Assembly (NCBI GenBank): GCA_017483605.1
Contig: JAFUWG010000021.1
Location: 1-48,319, forward strand
Origin: Bacteroidaceae bacterium
GTDB lineage: Bacteria; Bacteroidota; Bacteroidia; Bacteroidales; Bacteroidaceae
Direction of reading: 5' to 3'
DNA: 48,319 nucleotides
The notes under the pieces were generated by a model that had not been told where the DNA came from, did not search any database, and saw only the letters and a program-made list of their open reading frames with translations. The position numbers were made by a program, and so were the translations under genes. This document shows positions 1 to 7,112 of the stretch, piece after piece (the stretch's first letter is position 1; each line of letters begins with the position of its first letter).

Positions 1-198
1 CATCAGTTCTGCCTCGTGCTCGTCGATGAAGTCGTTGATGATTTTGACGGTCTTCGAGCGTGCCTTGCCCTCGATGATGCGGTCTTGGATGGTGATGGAG
101 AAATTGTCCGTGCCGCTCCGCACGTGGATGTGCGGCGGGTTATGGTCGAAGGCGTAGATGTAAATCAGGATGCCCTGAATGATGAATATCGAACCCAT
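1..198 (-). CDS. DUF4160 domain-containing protein (partial, C-terminus outside window)
   Basis: The first 66 codons of a minus-strand gene are visible, reading MGSIFIIQGILIYIYAFDHN and then PPHIHVRSG. A short hydrophobic beta-strand followed by FFDHNPPHxH-type sequence is the hallmark of DUF4160 (seen here as FDHNPPHIHV). In other genomes these small proteins are often paired with DUF2442 proteins in a toxin-antitoxin-like arrangement; any partner would lie left of the window, so the pairing cannot be checked. The ATG is preceded by a minus-strand -7 box at 231-238. The function is unknown. The family call is fairly secure because the signature is contiguous, but the C-terminal half is missing. 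Confidence 0.8.
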   Translation of the reverse strand, partial: MGSIFIIQGILIYIYAFDHNPPHIHVRSGTDNFSITIQDRIIEGKARSKTVKIINDFIDEHEAELM

Positions 199-230
199 GC
201 GTTTTGAATGTTTTATTGTTATTTCGTTTG

Positions 231-238
231 CAAAATTA
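231..238 (-). promoter_or_regulatory. Bacteroidota -7 box for the DUF4160 gene
   Basis: Plus-strand CAAAATTA reads TAATTTTG on the minus strand, fitting TAnnTTTG, and lies about 33 bases upstream of the DUF4160 ATG. No good -33 TTG is seen. Confidence 0.5.
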
Positions 239-314
239 CAAATTCTTTTTGAATTATGGCGCGTTTTAATGGGAAAAGTGGCTGATACTGCGAAAATTAT
301 CAGTATTCGAACGT

Positions 315-345
315 TTGGCTATATCGGATAATCGGCGTAACTTTG
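315..345 (+). promoter_or_regulatory. Promoter of the Old Yellow Enzyme family gene
   Basis: TTG (315-317), 20 bases, then TAACTTTG (338-345) match the Bacteroidota sigma-ABfr -33/-7 consensus. The transcript would have a leader of about 65 bases before the ATG at 416. Confidence 0.7.
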
Positions 346-415
346 CCTCGCAATTTCTAAAATCAAAGTAGTGCCTCACGGCTACTTTATCATCAAAAAA
401 AGAAAGGACTGACAA

Positions 416-1429
416 ATGAAGACTTTATTTGACAAAACGACATTGGGGAACATGGAATTGAAGAACCGCGTGTGGCGGTCTGCCACGTGGATGGCTTTGG
501 CTGACGAGGAAGGAGGGGTGACGGACGAATTGATTCGCGCCTACGAGGAATTGGCAGAGGGGGATGTGGCTGTCATCGTGACGGGACTGACCTCGGTGGT
601 GAAGAATGATGCGGAGATTGGCGGGGGCGTGAAGTTTTACGATGACCGATTCATCAGCGGGCACCGGCGGCTGACCGATGCCGTTCACCGGCACGGCAGC
701 AAGGTGATGATGCAGACAGCTATCGTGGATGGTCCTGTGGACGAGTTGACGACGGAGCAGGTGGAGGACATCGTGAGGGCTTTTGGCGACGCTGCCGCAA
801 GAGCCGAGCGAGCAGGCTATGACGGCGTGCAGATTCATGCCGCCCATTTCTTCTACCTGAGCAAGTTCATCAGCCCGCTCATCAACCACCGCACCGACCG
901 CTATGGAGGTACGCAGCGCGACAGGACTCGCATTCTGTATGAGATTCTGAAGGACATGCGCAGCATGACCAGCGCCGACTTCCTCATCACAATGAAAATC
1001 AACTCCACCGACGAATACCCCGGCGGATTGACCGTGCAGGACTTCCTCATCACTTGCAAGTTGATGGCGGACGCGGGCATCGACGCCATCGAGGTGAGTG
1101 CCAACGGAACGTCGCGCACGGGCATCAAGGCAGGAAAGAATGAGGGCTACTTCCGTGCAGCCGCCATGTCGTTGGCGGCGTTGGTGGATGTGCCCGTCGT
1201 GCTGGTGGGCGGTCTGCGCAGCATGGAGAAAATCAACCAGTTCCTCGACGAGACCAAGATTGCCTACGTCAGCCTTTCGCGTCCGTTGATTCGAGAACCG
1301 CACCTCCTCAAGCGTTGGCAAGAAGGGGAGGACGCTCCGTCAACGTGCATTTCGTGCAACACTTGCTACCGAACGCCCGGACATCAGTGCATTTTTAATC
1401 TCAGAGAGCGACAGAATCAAAAATTATAG
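416..1429 (+). CDS. NADH:flavin oxidoreductase, Old Yellow Enzyme family
   Basis: A 337-residue TIM-barrel flavoprotein of the OYE family, expected to bind FMN and reduce activated C=C bonds or related substrates with NAD(P)H in the cytoplasm. The OYE signature is clear: IHAAHFFYLSKFISPL near residue 140, followed by NHRTDRYGG. VPVVLVGGLRS near the C-terminal third fits the phosphate-binding strand. The tail has four cysteines (C311, C314, C317 and C325, in CISCNTC...HQC), resembling the iron-sulfur-binding region of two-domain 2,4-dienoyl-CoA reductase relatives, but the second flavin/NAD domain is absent, so this is the short form. The physiological substrate cannot be told from sequence. 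It may share function with the flavodoxin-like reductase directly downstream, although that gene has its own -7 box. Confidence 0.9.
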   Translation: MKTLFDKTTLGNMELKNRVWRSATWMALADEEGGVTDELIRAYEELAEGDVAVIVTGLTSVVKNDAEIGGGVKFYDDRFISGHRRLTDAVHRHGSKVMMQTAIVDGPVDELTTEQVEDIVRAFGDAAARAERAGYDGVQIHAAHFFYLSKFISPLINHRTDRYGGTQRDRTRILYEILKDMRSMTSADFLITMKINSTDEYPGGLTVQDFLITCKLMADAGIDAIEVSANGTSRTGIKAGKNEGYFRAAAMSLAALVDVPVVLVGGLRSMEKINQFLDETKIAYVSLSRPLIREPHLLKRWQEGEDAPSTCISCNTCYRTPGHQCIFNLRERQNQKL

Positions 1430-1430
1430 T

Positions 1431-1438
1431 TATCTTTG
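1431..1438 (+). promoter_or_regulatory. -7 box upstream of the flavodoxin-like gene
   Basis: TATCTTTG matches TAnnTTTG. It contains a TTG in frame with the downstream gene, so a start placed there (1436) would be inside the promoter. This is why the ATG at 1466 is preferred. Confidence 0.6.
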
Positions 1439-1465
1439 CAACATCGAACAAAAAAACAACATTTT

Positions 1466-2167
1466 ATGGAAGAAAAGAAGTTGAAGGCTGTCTTTGTGAA
1501 TGGCAGTCCAAGAAAGAACAAGAACACGGCACTGGCATTGCAGAGTGCGATGCGTGGAGCAGAGGCTGCGGGTGCCGAAGTGGAGTTGGTGCATCTGTAC
1601 GACATCGACTTCAAAGGCTGCAAGAGTTGCTTCGCCTGCAAGGTGAAAAACTCGAAGACAAATGGCGTGTGTGCCTTGAAGGACGACCTGCGTCCCGTGT
1701 TGGAGCGGTGTCGTGAGGCGGACGTGATGGTGCTGGGTTCGCCAGTCTATTACAGTTATCCCACGGGTGTGATGCGTGCGTTTATGGAGCGTCTGTTGTT
1801 CCCGATTGGCACATACATGTATGAGAAGCCCGAAGGCGAGGAAAACGGACATCTGGGACGCCACATCGTGCTGCGTGACAAGGTAATTCCTTCTGCGATG
1901 ATTTTCACGATGAACTGCCCCGAGGACTACATGAAGGCGATTGGCTACCCAACCCTTTTGGAAGAGAACACGAAGTGCATGGAGGATATTCTCGGTTATG
2001 CGGAGACGCTCTACATCTGCAACACCTACCAGTTCAACGATTACTCTCGCTACGACTTCAACCTTTTCTCAGAAGAGGACAAACGCAAGTATCGTGACGA
2101 ACACTTTGCCATCGACCTGCAAAATGCCTACGAGTTAGGAAAACGATTGGTCGAGAAAGTTCAATAG
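1466..2167 (+). CDS. Flavodoxin family protein / NAD(P)H-dependent oxidoreductase
   Basis: A 233-residue flavodoxin-fold protein of the NADPH-dependent FMN reductase type. The N-terminus has a beta-strand and phosphate loop, FVNGSPRKNKNTALAL, for the FMN phosphate. GCKSCFACKV, around residue 50, is the two-cysteine pattern common in iron-sulfur flavoprotein-like reductases. VLGSPVYYSYPTGVMRAFMERL supplies the flavin ring loop. Likely role: cytoplasmic flavin or quinone reduction. The start is the ATG at 1466; the upstream in-frame TTG lies in the -7 box. It follows the OYE-type gene by 36 bases and precedes the HsdR_N gene by 11 bases. Confidence 0.88.
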   Translation: MEEKKLKAVFVNGSPRKNKNTALALQSAMRGAEAAGAEVELVHLYDIDFKGCKSCFACKVKNSKTNGVCALKDDLRPVLERCREADVMVLGSPVYYSYPTGVMRAFMERLLFPIGTYMYEKPEGEENGHLGRHIVLRDKVIPSAMIFTMNCPEDYMKAIGYPTLLEENTKCMEDILGYAETLYICNTYQFNDYSRYDFNLFSEEDKRKYRDEHFAIDLQNAYELGKRLVEKVQ

Positions 2168-2178
2168 CCACCAGCAAC

Positions 2179-2634
2179 ATGCAACCGCTCAATCTGCCGC
2201 CGTTTGAGGCAAACATCAAGAAGACGAACGGGATGGTGAAGATACTCGATGTGCTTCGCCGCAAGTTTGTGGCACTCACGCCAGAGGAGTGGGTGCGGCA
2301 GCATTTTGTGCATTTCCTGATGGAGCAGAAGGGCTACCCCGCCACGCTGATGGCGAACGAGGTGGCGGTGTCGCTGAACGGCATGAGCCGCCGATGCGAC
2401 ACAGTGGTGTATCGGCAGGAGGGGTTGAAGCCGCTGATGATTATCGAGTATAAACGTCCCGACGTGGAAATCACGCAGAAAGTGTTCAGCCAGATTAGCC
2501 GCTACAATATGGTGCTCGAAGTGGAGTGGCTGGTGGTGAGCAATGGGTTGAAGCACTATTGCTGTCGGGTGGACATCAAAAACGGTGGGTATGCCTTTCT
2601 GGAAGACATACCCACGTATGAAGAACTTAAATAA
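2179..2634 (+). CDS. Stand-alone HsdR_N (type I restriction R-subunit N-terminal) nuclease-like protein
   Basis: A 151-residue protein corresponding only to the HsdR N-terminal nuclease domain, without the helicase or any HsdM/HsdS neighbour. A PD-(D/E)XK-type active site is visible: E in ANEVAVSLNG, D in RRCDTVVY, and the core MIIEYKRPDV with its E and K. VEWLVVSNGLKHYCCRVD completes the domain. Stand-alone proteins of this type are frequent in Bacteroidota housekeeping loci, where their role is unknown; a role in DNA repair or processing is only inference. It probably shares a transcript with the flavodoxin-like gene 11 bases upstream and ends 9 bases from the convergent zinc-ribbon gene. 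Confidence 0.8.
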   Translation: MQPLNLPPFEANIKKTNGMVKILDVLRRKFVALTPEEWVRQHFVHFLMEQKGYPATLMANEVAVSLNGMSRRCDTVVYRQEGLKPLMIIEYKRPDVEITQKVFSQISRYNMVLEVEWLVVSNGLKHYCCRVDIKNGGYAFLEDIPTYEELK

Positions 2635-2643
2635 CCTTTGTTG

Positions 2644-3468
2644 TTATTCGTCCTCGTCCTTCTTGCGGCGAGAACGGCGCTTTGGCTTTTCCTCCACAGC
2701 CTGCGTGTCGGGCTTGACGCCTGCCAGTTCGGGGTCGATGAGGATACGACCGCAGTATTCGCAGACAATCACCTTCTTGCGCATACGCACGTCGAGTTGA
2801 CGCTGAGGTGGAATCTTGGCGAAGCAACCGCCACAGGCATCACGCTGCACGTAAACGATGCCGAGACCGTTACGGCAGTTCTTGCGGATACGCTTGAAAC
2901 TCTGCAAGAGGCGTGGTTCGATGAGCGTTTCGAGGTTCTTTGCCTTCTCACGAAGTTTCTCCTCGTCAGCCTTCGTCTCTGCCACGATTTCATCCAGTTC
3001 GTTCTTTTTCACGTCAAGGTCCTGCAAGCGGCCGTCAAGGTCTTCCTTGCTCTTGTCGAGATACTCCACCTTGACACGCTCCTGACCCTGAGCCTCGCGG
3101 ATACGCTTGTTGCACAGTTCGATTTCCAGGTTCTGGAACTCAATCTCCTTGTTCAGCAGGTCATACTCGCGGTTGTTCCTCACGTTGTCCATCTGCTCCT
3201 TGTAGGTGGCGAGTTGTGAGTTTGCCAGTTCAATCTTTCCCTTAAATTCTGAAATCTTCGCACGCAGGTCTGCAATTTCTGACTCTGTTTTGCTGATACG
3301 CGTCTTCAAGCCCTCGATGGTGTCCTCCAGGTCTTCAACCTCCAGAGGCAACTCACCACGCAGGGTGCGGATGCGGTCAATCTCCGTCAGAATGGTTTGC
3401 AACTGGTAGAGGTTTTTCAAACGCTCTTCCACCGGCATTTCTGAAGGATTCTCTTTCTTTTTTGCCAT
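2644..3468 (-). CDS. Zinc-ribbon coiled-coil protein (C4-type, DUF164/CdsZ family)
   Basis: A 274-residue protein with a long charged heptad-rich coiled coil (about residues 15-190: DRIRTLRGEL, EDLEDTIEGL, KISEFKGKIE and others). A C-terminal zinc ribbon follows, in which ACGGCFAKIP and VCEYCGRIL provide two CxxC pairs about 20 residues apart. A basic-acidic tail, PKRRSRRKKDEDE, ends the protein. The family binds nucleic acid in studied relatives (the chlamydial CdsZ and HP0958 types); the exact role in Bacteroidota is unknown. It begins 6 bases after the stop of nif3, a pairing conserved across bacteria that suggests a shared transcript and process. Confidence 0.9.
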   Translation of the reverse strand: MAKKKENPSEMPVEERLKNLYQLQTILTEIDRIRTLRGELPLEVEDLEDTIEGLKTRISKTESEIADLRAKISEFKGKIELANSQLATYKEQMDNVRNNREYDLLNKEIEFQNLEIELCNKRIREAQGQERVKVEYLDKSKEDLDGRLQDLDVKKNELDEIVAETKADEEKLREKAKNLETLIEPRLLQSFKRIRKNCRNGLGIVYVQRDACGGCFAKIPPQRQLDVRMRKKVIVCEYCGRILIDPELAGVKPDTQAVEEKPKRRSRRKKDEDE

Positions 3469-3474
3469 ACTTAT

Positions 3475-4278
3475 TTATAGATAGTTAATTGGATTTGTGT
3501 TCTTTTCCGTGCAGTACACCGACAACGATGGCACAGCCTTCGACACGACATCGTGCAGAATCTCCAGCGTGTACTGTTCGCTCTCGTAGTGTCCAATCTC
3601 CATCAGCAGGAGGTCCTTTTCATGCCCGAAGAAGTTGTGATAGCCGATTTCGCCCGTCACGAACGCGTCGGCGCCCATCTCGATAGCCTTCGGGATGAGG
3701 AATGCACCCGAACCGCCGCAGAGAGCCACCTTCGTGACCTTTCTTGGCTCGGCATTGTTCACTCTGAGCGAACGCAGGTTGAAGACTTCCTTCACCTGCT
3801 CCATCAGTTCCTTCTGGGTGAGCGGCTGTGGCAATGTGCCAATCAGGCCCTCACCGGCTGAAACGGTCTCACCCTTGCGCTGATACTCGCACTTGGGCGA
3901 CAGGCACTGTAAATTTTTCAGCCCCATTTTCTCTGCCATCTTGAAATTCACCCCTTCAAAGGCTGAATCAAGATTGGTGTGAGCGGCATACACGGCAACG
4001 TTGTTCCGTATCGCCTTCAGGATGGTACGACCCACATAGTCGCCCGCCGTGATGCTCTTGACTGGGTGGAACAGCAGTGGGTGATGACTCACGATGAGGT
4101 TGCAGCCAAACTGCACAGCCTCGTCAACGACGTCTTCTGTCACGTCAAGACACAACAATGCCCCTGTAGCCTCTGCATCCTCTGCTAATCCAATCTGCAA
4201 TCCCGCGTTATCGTAGCCGTCTTGCAGGGCCAAAGGAGCGAATTCTTCAAGGGCACCTAAGATTTCCTTTACTTTCAT
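3475..4278 (-). CDS. Nif3-like dinuclear metal-centre protein
   Basis: A 267-residue Nif3/YbgI family protein. The metal-binding motifs are LIVSHHPLLFHPVK (about residue 60), AHTNLDSA (about residue 98) and, near the C-terminus, VTGEIGYHN and EIGHYESEQYTLEIL, which carry the His and Glu ligands. Members form hexameric toroids with a dinuclear metal site; they are annotated as GTP cyclohydrolase type 2-like or as metal insertion/phosphatase proteins, and the true substrate is not settled. The length matches the short form without the inserted CutA-like domain. Its promoter is a minus-strand -7 box at 4337-4344, and the zinc-ribbon gene follows in the same operon. Confidence 0.93.
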   Translation of the reverse strand: MKVKEILGALEEFAPLALQDGYDNAGLQIGLAEDAEATGALLCLDVTEDVVDEAVQFGCNLIVSHHPLLFHPVKSITAGDYVGRTILKAIRNNVAVYAAHTNLDSAFEGVNFKMAEKMGLKNLQCLSPKCEYQRKGETVSAGEGLIGTLPQPLTQKELMEQVKEVFNLRSLRVNNAEPRKVTKVALCGGSGAFLIPKAIEMGADAFVTGEIGYHNFFGHEKDLLLMEIGHYESEQYTLEILHDVVSKAVPSLSVYCTEKNTNPINYL

Positions 4279-4336
4279 GATGTCCGAAACGAGTTTATTT
4301 CAGGTTATAAAATCAGCCGCTCTCACGTTTCGAGTG

Positions 4337-4344
4337 CAAAGGTA
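4337..4344 (-). promoter_or_regulatory. -7 box for the nif3/zinc-ribbon operon
   Basis: Plus-strand CAAAGGTA reads TACCTTTG on the minus strand, about 60 bases upstream of the nif3 ATG. Confidence 0.65.
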
Positions 4345-4499
4345 CGAATAAACGAGCACAAAGCCAAAAAAAAGGGAAAAAACTTTTTCACTTTTTGGCA
4401 CAGCCGAACGAAAACACCTCCTGCAAAGCCACTTCACTCCCCCATTCTCGGCTCAAAAGTTAAACAAATGTTAAAATTTGAAAGTTTTCATCCCATTTG

Positions 4500-4532
4500 T
4501 TTGGAAGTTTCAGCAAAAATGCACTACCTTTG
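4500..4532 (+). promoter_or_regulatory. Promoter of the ABC/permease/GntR operon with a long leader
   Basis: TTTG (4500-4503), 21 bases, then TACCTTTG (4525-4532) fit the Bacteroidota consensus. The transcript would start near 4540 and carry a leader of roughly 310 bases, which includes the three-palindrome element at 4648-4741. Apart from that element I see nothing else recognisable between 4279 and 4854. Confidence 0.65.
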
Positions 4533-4647
4533 CAGTGTATTATTAAAGTAGTACACTAATAACATCGAATCCAATGACTCCACTACCCTGCCAGACAGGC
4601 ACGAACTGCCTCAACCGAATCAAACGGGAAAACCCACAAGAGGTTCC

Positions 4648-4741
4648 CTCGACACCTCAAAACCGACCACGACGTGATCGGTTCATCGACCACGACGTGG
4701 TCGGCGCATCGACTACGACGTGGTCGATTTTGAGGCTACGG
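4648..4741. repeat. 94-bp three-palindrome element, copy D (CGACCACGACGTGGTCG core)
   Basis: The left frame CTCGACACCTCAAAA (4648-4662) and right frame TTTTGAGGCTACGG (4728-4741) enclose three palindromes. They are CCGACCACGACGTGATCGG (4663-4681), CGACCACGACGTGGTCG (4687-4703, perfect 8+1+8) and CGACTACGACGTGGTCG (4710-4726). The frame is almost identical to that of the element at 37721-37814 and the total length is the same, but the core is unrelated. It lies in the predicted 5' leader of the ABC operon. Confidence 0.9.
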
Positions 4742-4854
4742 AAGCGCCTCCCGAGCGACTTCGCCACGACGAGGGCAGAAGCAACGACATCGCCCACCCA
4801 GGGGTGACGACAACCGCAAAAGACTGTTACACATTATATATAAAATAGAAGACT

Positions 4855-5595
4855 ATGCTAAAGATTGAAAACGTAACGTTTGGCTACAACGCCATCCACC
4901 ACGTGCTGGAAAACTTCTCGCTCCAGTACGACGAGCCGGGCATCTACGGCCTCTTGGGCAAGAACGGCACCGGCAAGTCCACCCTGCTCTACCTCATCAT
5001 GGGACTGCTCCGTCCCCGTCAGGGTCAAATCACGTTCGACGGCTGCGACACTCAACTGCGTCAGCCCGAGGCTCTCAGGGAGATGTTCATCGTGCCCGAG
5101 GAGTACAACCTGCCCTCCATCACCCTGCCCGAGTATGTGAAGGTGCTCAAGCCCTTCTACCCCAACTTCGACGAGCAACTGATGGTGCGTCTGCTCACCG
5201 TGTTCGAGATGCTCGACGTCAACGGAGCCACGCCGGATGAGAACGGAATCCCAAAGGTCAACTTGGGTTCGCTGTCGATGGGACAGAAAAAGAAAATCTA
5301 TATGTGCATCGCCCTCGCCGCACGCACCAAACTGCTGCTGATGGACGAGCCGACCAACGGGCTCGACATCCCCAGCAAGAGCCAGTTCCGCAAGGTGGTG
5401 GCACAGGGCATGAGGGACGACCAGACGGTCATCATCTCCACCCATCAGGTGCGAGACGTGGAGACGCTGCTCGACCACGTGACCATCATCGAGCAAAACG
5501 CCGTCTTGCTCAACGAGAAAATGAACATGGAAGAGCCCGTCAACCTGGAAGAACTCTTCATCAAGGCATTAACCAAAGCAGAAATAGGAGGATAA
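4855..5595 (+). CDS. ABC transporter ATP-binding protein
   Basis: A 246-residue ABC ATPase. Walker A is GLLGKNGTGKST (about residues 33-44), the signature is the atypical LSMGQKKK (rather than LSGGQ), Walker B is LLLMDEPTNGLD, and the switch histidine is in IISTHQ. The sequence resembles the YtrB/BcrA-type drug or stress exporters rather than nutrient importers. The next gene, 4 bases downstream, encodes its membrane partner, followed by a YtrA-type GntR regulator, so the three probably form a self-regulated export unit. The substrate is unknown. Confidence 0.92.
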   Translation: MLKIENVTFGYNAIHHVLENFSLQYDEPGIYGLLGKNGTGKSTLLYLIMGLLRPRQGQITFDGCDTQLRQPEALREMFIVPEEYNLPSITLPEYVKVLKPFYPNFDEQLMVRLLTVFEMLDVNGATPDENGIPKVNLGSLSMGQKKKIYMCIALAARTKLLLMDEPTNGLDIPSKSQFRKVVAQGMRDDQTVIISTHQVRDVETLLDHVTIIEQNAVLLNEKMNMEEPVNLEELFIKALTKAEIGG

Positions 5596-5599
5596 AAGT

Positions 5600-6544
5600 A
5601 TGAACTTCAGTAAAGAACGTTTCGCGAACTTCGCAAAATACGACCTCGCGATTAACAAGGTGTTTTATCGCAATCTGGCACTCTTCACCACCATTGGTGC
5701 CGTAGGCATTGCCGTGTTGGGCTTCATGGGACGCTACACCATGTGGAAAAGCGTCACCTTCAGCGATGGAGGCATCGACTCCGACCCATTCTCCTATTCG
5801 GGCTACAATTCGTTGTTTGGGACAGCCGGCTACGTGGTAGGCTTCCTCGGCATCATGCTCTACATCTTTGCCGGCTGCAGTTTCCACAACCTCCGCAACA
5901 AGCAGGGACGCATCACCGAACTGACCCTGCCAGCCACCAATCTGGAGAAGTTCGTTTGGCACACAGGGCTGATGCTGGGCGGCGGTTTCATCCTCTGCAT
6001 CCTCTCGCTCCTGCTTGCCGATGGCGTGAATGCCCTCCTGACGCTGGCTGTCTATGGCAGCGAAGGTGGTGTGGCATCGCTGGCTGCCGCCGTGGGAGAT
6101 ATATTCAGCCTACACATAAACATTCATGGGATTTATAGTGCAACATTATCGGGAGGAGATAGCCATACGGAAGGCGAACTAATTTGGGGAGCCCGGTTGG
6201 TCAAATCTATATCGTTCTGCCTTGTCTTTGTCGCCATCGCCGAAACGATCGTCTATCTGTTTGGCAATGCGGTGAAGTATAAGTACAACATCATCCTTAC
6301 CTACGTCGCCATGCAGGTGCTGGGCTTCATCATCGTCATCCTGTTCTTTGTTGGTGTCGCCATCTATGCCGACCGCATAGATGCCATCACCGAGGTGGAA
6401 AATGGAGGTGAAATTCTGCTTCACAACATGACGGTAGGTTTCTACATCATAGGTTCGCTGGCACTCATCCTTGCCGCCTTCCTCGGATGGAAGAGTTACC
6501 GCCTCTACACCCAGGCACAAATCACCACTCCTTTAAATAAATAA
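5600..6544 (+). CDS. Six-helix membrane protein, ABC-2-like permease partner
   Basis: A 314-residue inner-membrane protein with about six hydrophobic helices, for example LALFTTIGAVGIAVLGFM, YVVGFLGIMLYIFAG, GGGFILCILSLLLA, FCLVFVAIAETIVYLF, VLGFIIVILFFVGVAIY and YIIGSLALILAAFLGW. No catalytic motif is visible. The position 4 bases after the ABC ATPase and 12 bases before the GntR gene identifies it as the likely permease of that transporter. LRNKQGRITELTLPATNLEKFVWH in the N-terminal half resembles a motif in other Bacteroidota ABC-associated membrane proteins. The substrate cannot be predicted. Confidence 0.82.
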   Translation: MNFSKERFANFAKYDLAINKVFYRNLALFTTIGAVGIAVLGFMGRYTMWKSVTFSDGGIDSDPFSYSGYNSLFGTAGYVVGFLGIMLYIFAGCSFHNLRNKQGRITELTLPATNLEKFVWHTGLMLGGGFILCILSLLLADGVNALLTLAVYGSEGGVASLAAAVGDIFSLHINIHGIYSATLSGGDSHTEGELIWGARLVKSISFCLVFVAIAETIVYLFGNAVKYKYNIILTYVAMQVLGFIIVILFFVGVAIYADRIDAITEVENGGEILLHNMTVGFYIIGSLALILAAFLGWKSYRLYTQAQITTPLNK

Positions 6545-6556
6545 TGTGTAAAGATT

Positions 6557-6922
6557 ATGCAATTCAAAGACAATAAAGCCATCTACCTGCAAATCGCCGA
6601 CCTCATCTGCGAAGACATCCTTCAGGGCAAATACGCCGAGGACGAACGCATTCCGAGCGTGAGGGAGTATGCCGCCGTGGTGGAGGTGAATGCCAACACC
6701 TGTGCACGGGCTTACGACTGGCTGCAGGGTCAGGACATCATCTACACAAAGCGTGGTCTCGGCTATTTCGTCTGCGTGGGAGCCACCGACGCCATCCGGC
6801 AGATGAAGCGTCAGGAGTTCCTCACGGTGACCCTGCCCGAAGTGGCACGCCAGATGGTGAACCTCGACATCACACTCGAAGAGTTAAGCAACGGAATTAT
6901 TCAACAACAAATGAAGAACTAA
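6557..6922 (+). CDS. GntR family transcriptional regulator, YtrA-like
   Basis: A 121-residue protein. The N-terminal 70 residues form the GntR winged helix: AIYLQIADLICEDILQGKY, RIPSVREYAAVVEVNANTCA (recognition helix) and the wing IIYTKRGLGYFV. Only a short helical C-terminus follows, as in the YtrA subfamily, which typically represses ABC export operons. Here it is encoded last in the ABC/permease operon, so autoregulation is likely. The operator was not identified. The palindromic three-unit element in the leader is not a convincing operator because unrelated genes carry the same frame. Confidence 0.9.
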   Translation: MQFKDNKAIYLQIADLICEDILQGKYAEDERIPSVREYAAVVEVNANTCARAYDWLQGQDIIYTKRGLGYFVCVGATDAIRQMKRQEFLTVTLPEVARQMVNLDITLEELSNGIIQQQMKN

Positions 6923-6940
6923 GATAATATTTCTCTCACA

Positions 6941-7093
6941 ACAACGAATGGGACTAATTTGACGAATTCGCTCCTTCATGCCGCAAGCGGCAACGAATGG
7001 AAACCAATGTACATTCGTAACAATCCGAAGGATTCATTCGTCGGGGCTTGCCCCATGAAGCAGAAAATTCGTTCCATTAGAAACATTCGTTGT
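6941..7093. repeat. ACGAAT/ATTCGT intergenic element, copy F
   Basis: A large imperfect inverted repeat. ACAACGAATG (6941-6950) pairs with CATTCGTTGT (7084-7093), and CTTCATG (6974-6980) pairs with CATGAAG (7054-7060). Inside are small perfect hairpins CCGCAAGCGG (6981-6990) and GGGGCTTGCCCC (7043-7054). Several further ACGAAT or ATTCGT hexamers are interspersed. It fills the 190-bp gap between the GntR gene and the DUF2807 gene, and no promoter or ORF was recognised in it. The same design occurs at 8610-8783. Confidence 0.75.
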
Positions 7094-7112
7094 TCAAAAA
7101 AACAATACGACT

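Noticed and set aside
2179-2634. Type I restriction-modification system
   Set aside because: Only the small HsdR_N domain is present; there are no HsdM, HsdS or helicase genes.
4663-4726. Operator for the GntR regulator in the ABC operon leader
   Set aside because: The palindromes are part of a repeat element whose frame recurs at unrelated genes, so a dedicated operator is not supported.
4574-4807. A 77-codon plus-strand frame across the three-palindrome element in the ABC operon leader
   Set aside because: It runs through palindromic repeat DNA and encodes a low-complexity T/P/R-rich sequence. The length is explained by chance in G+C-rich repeats.
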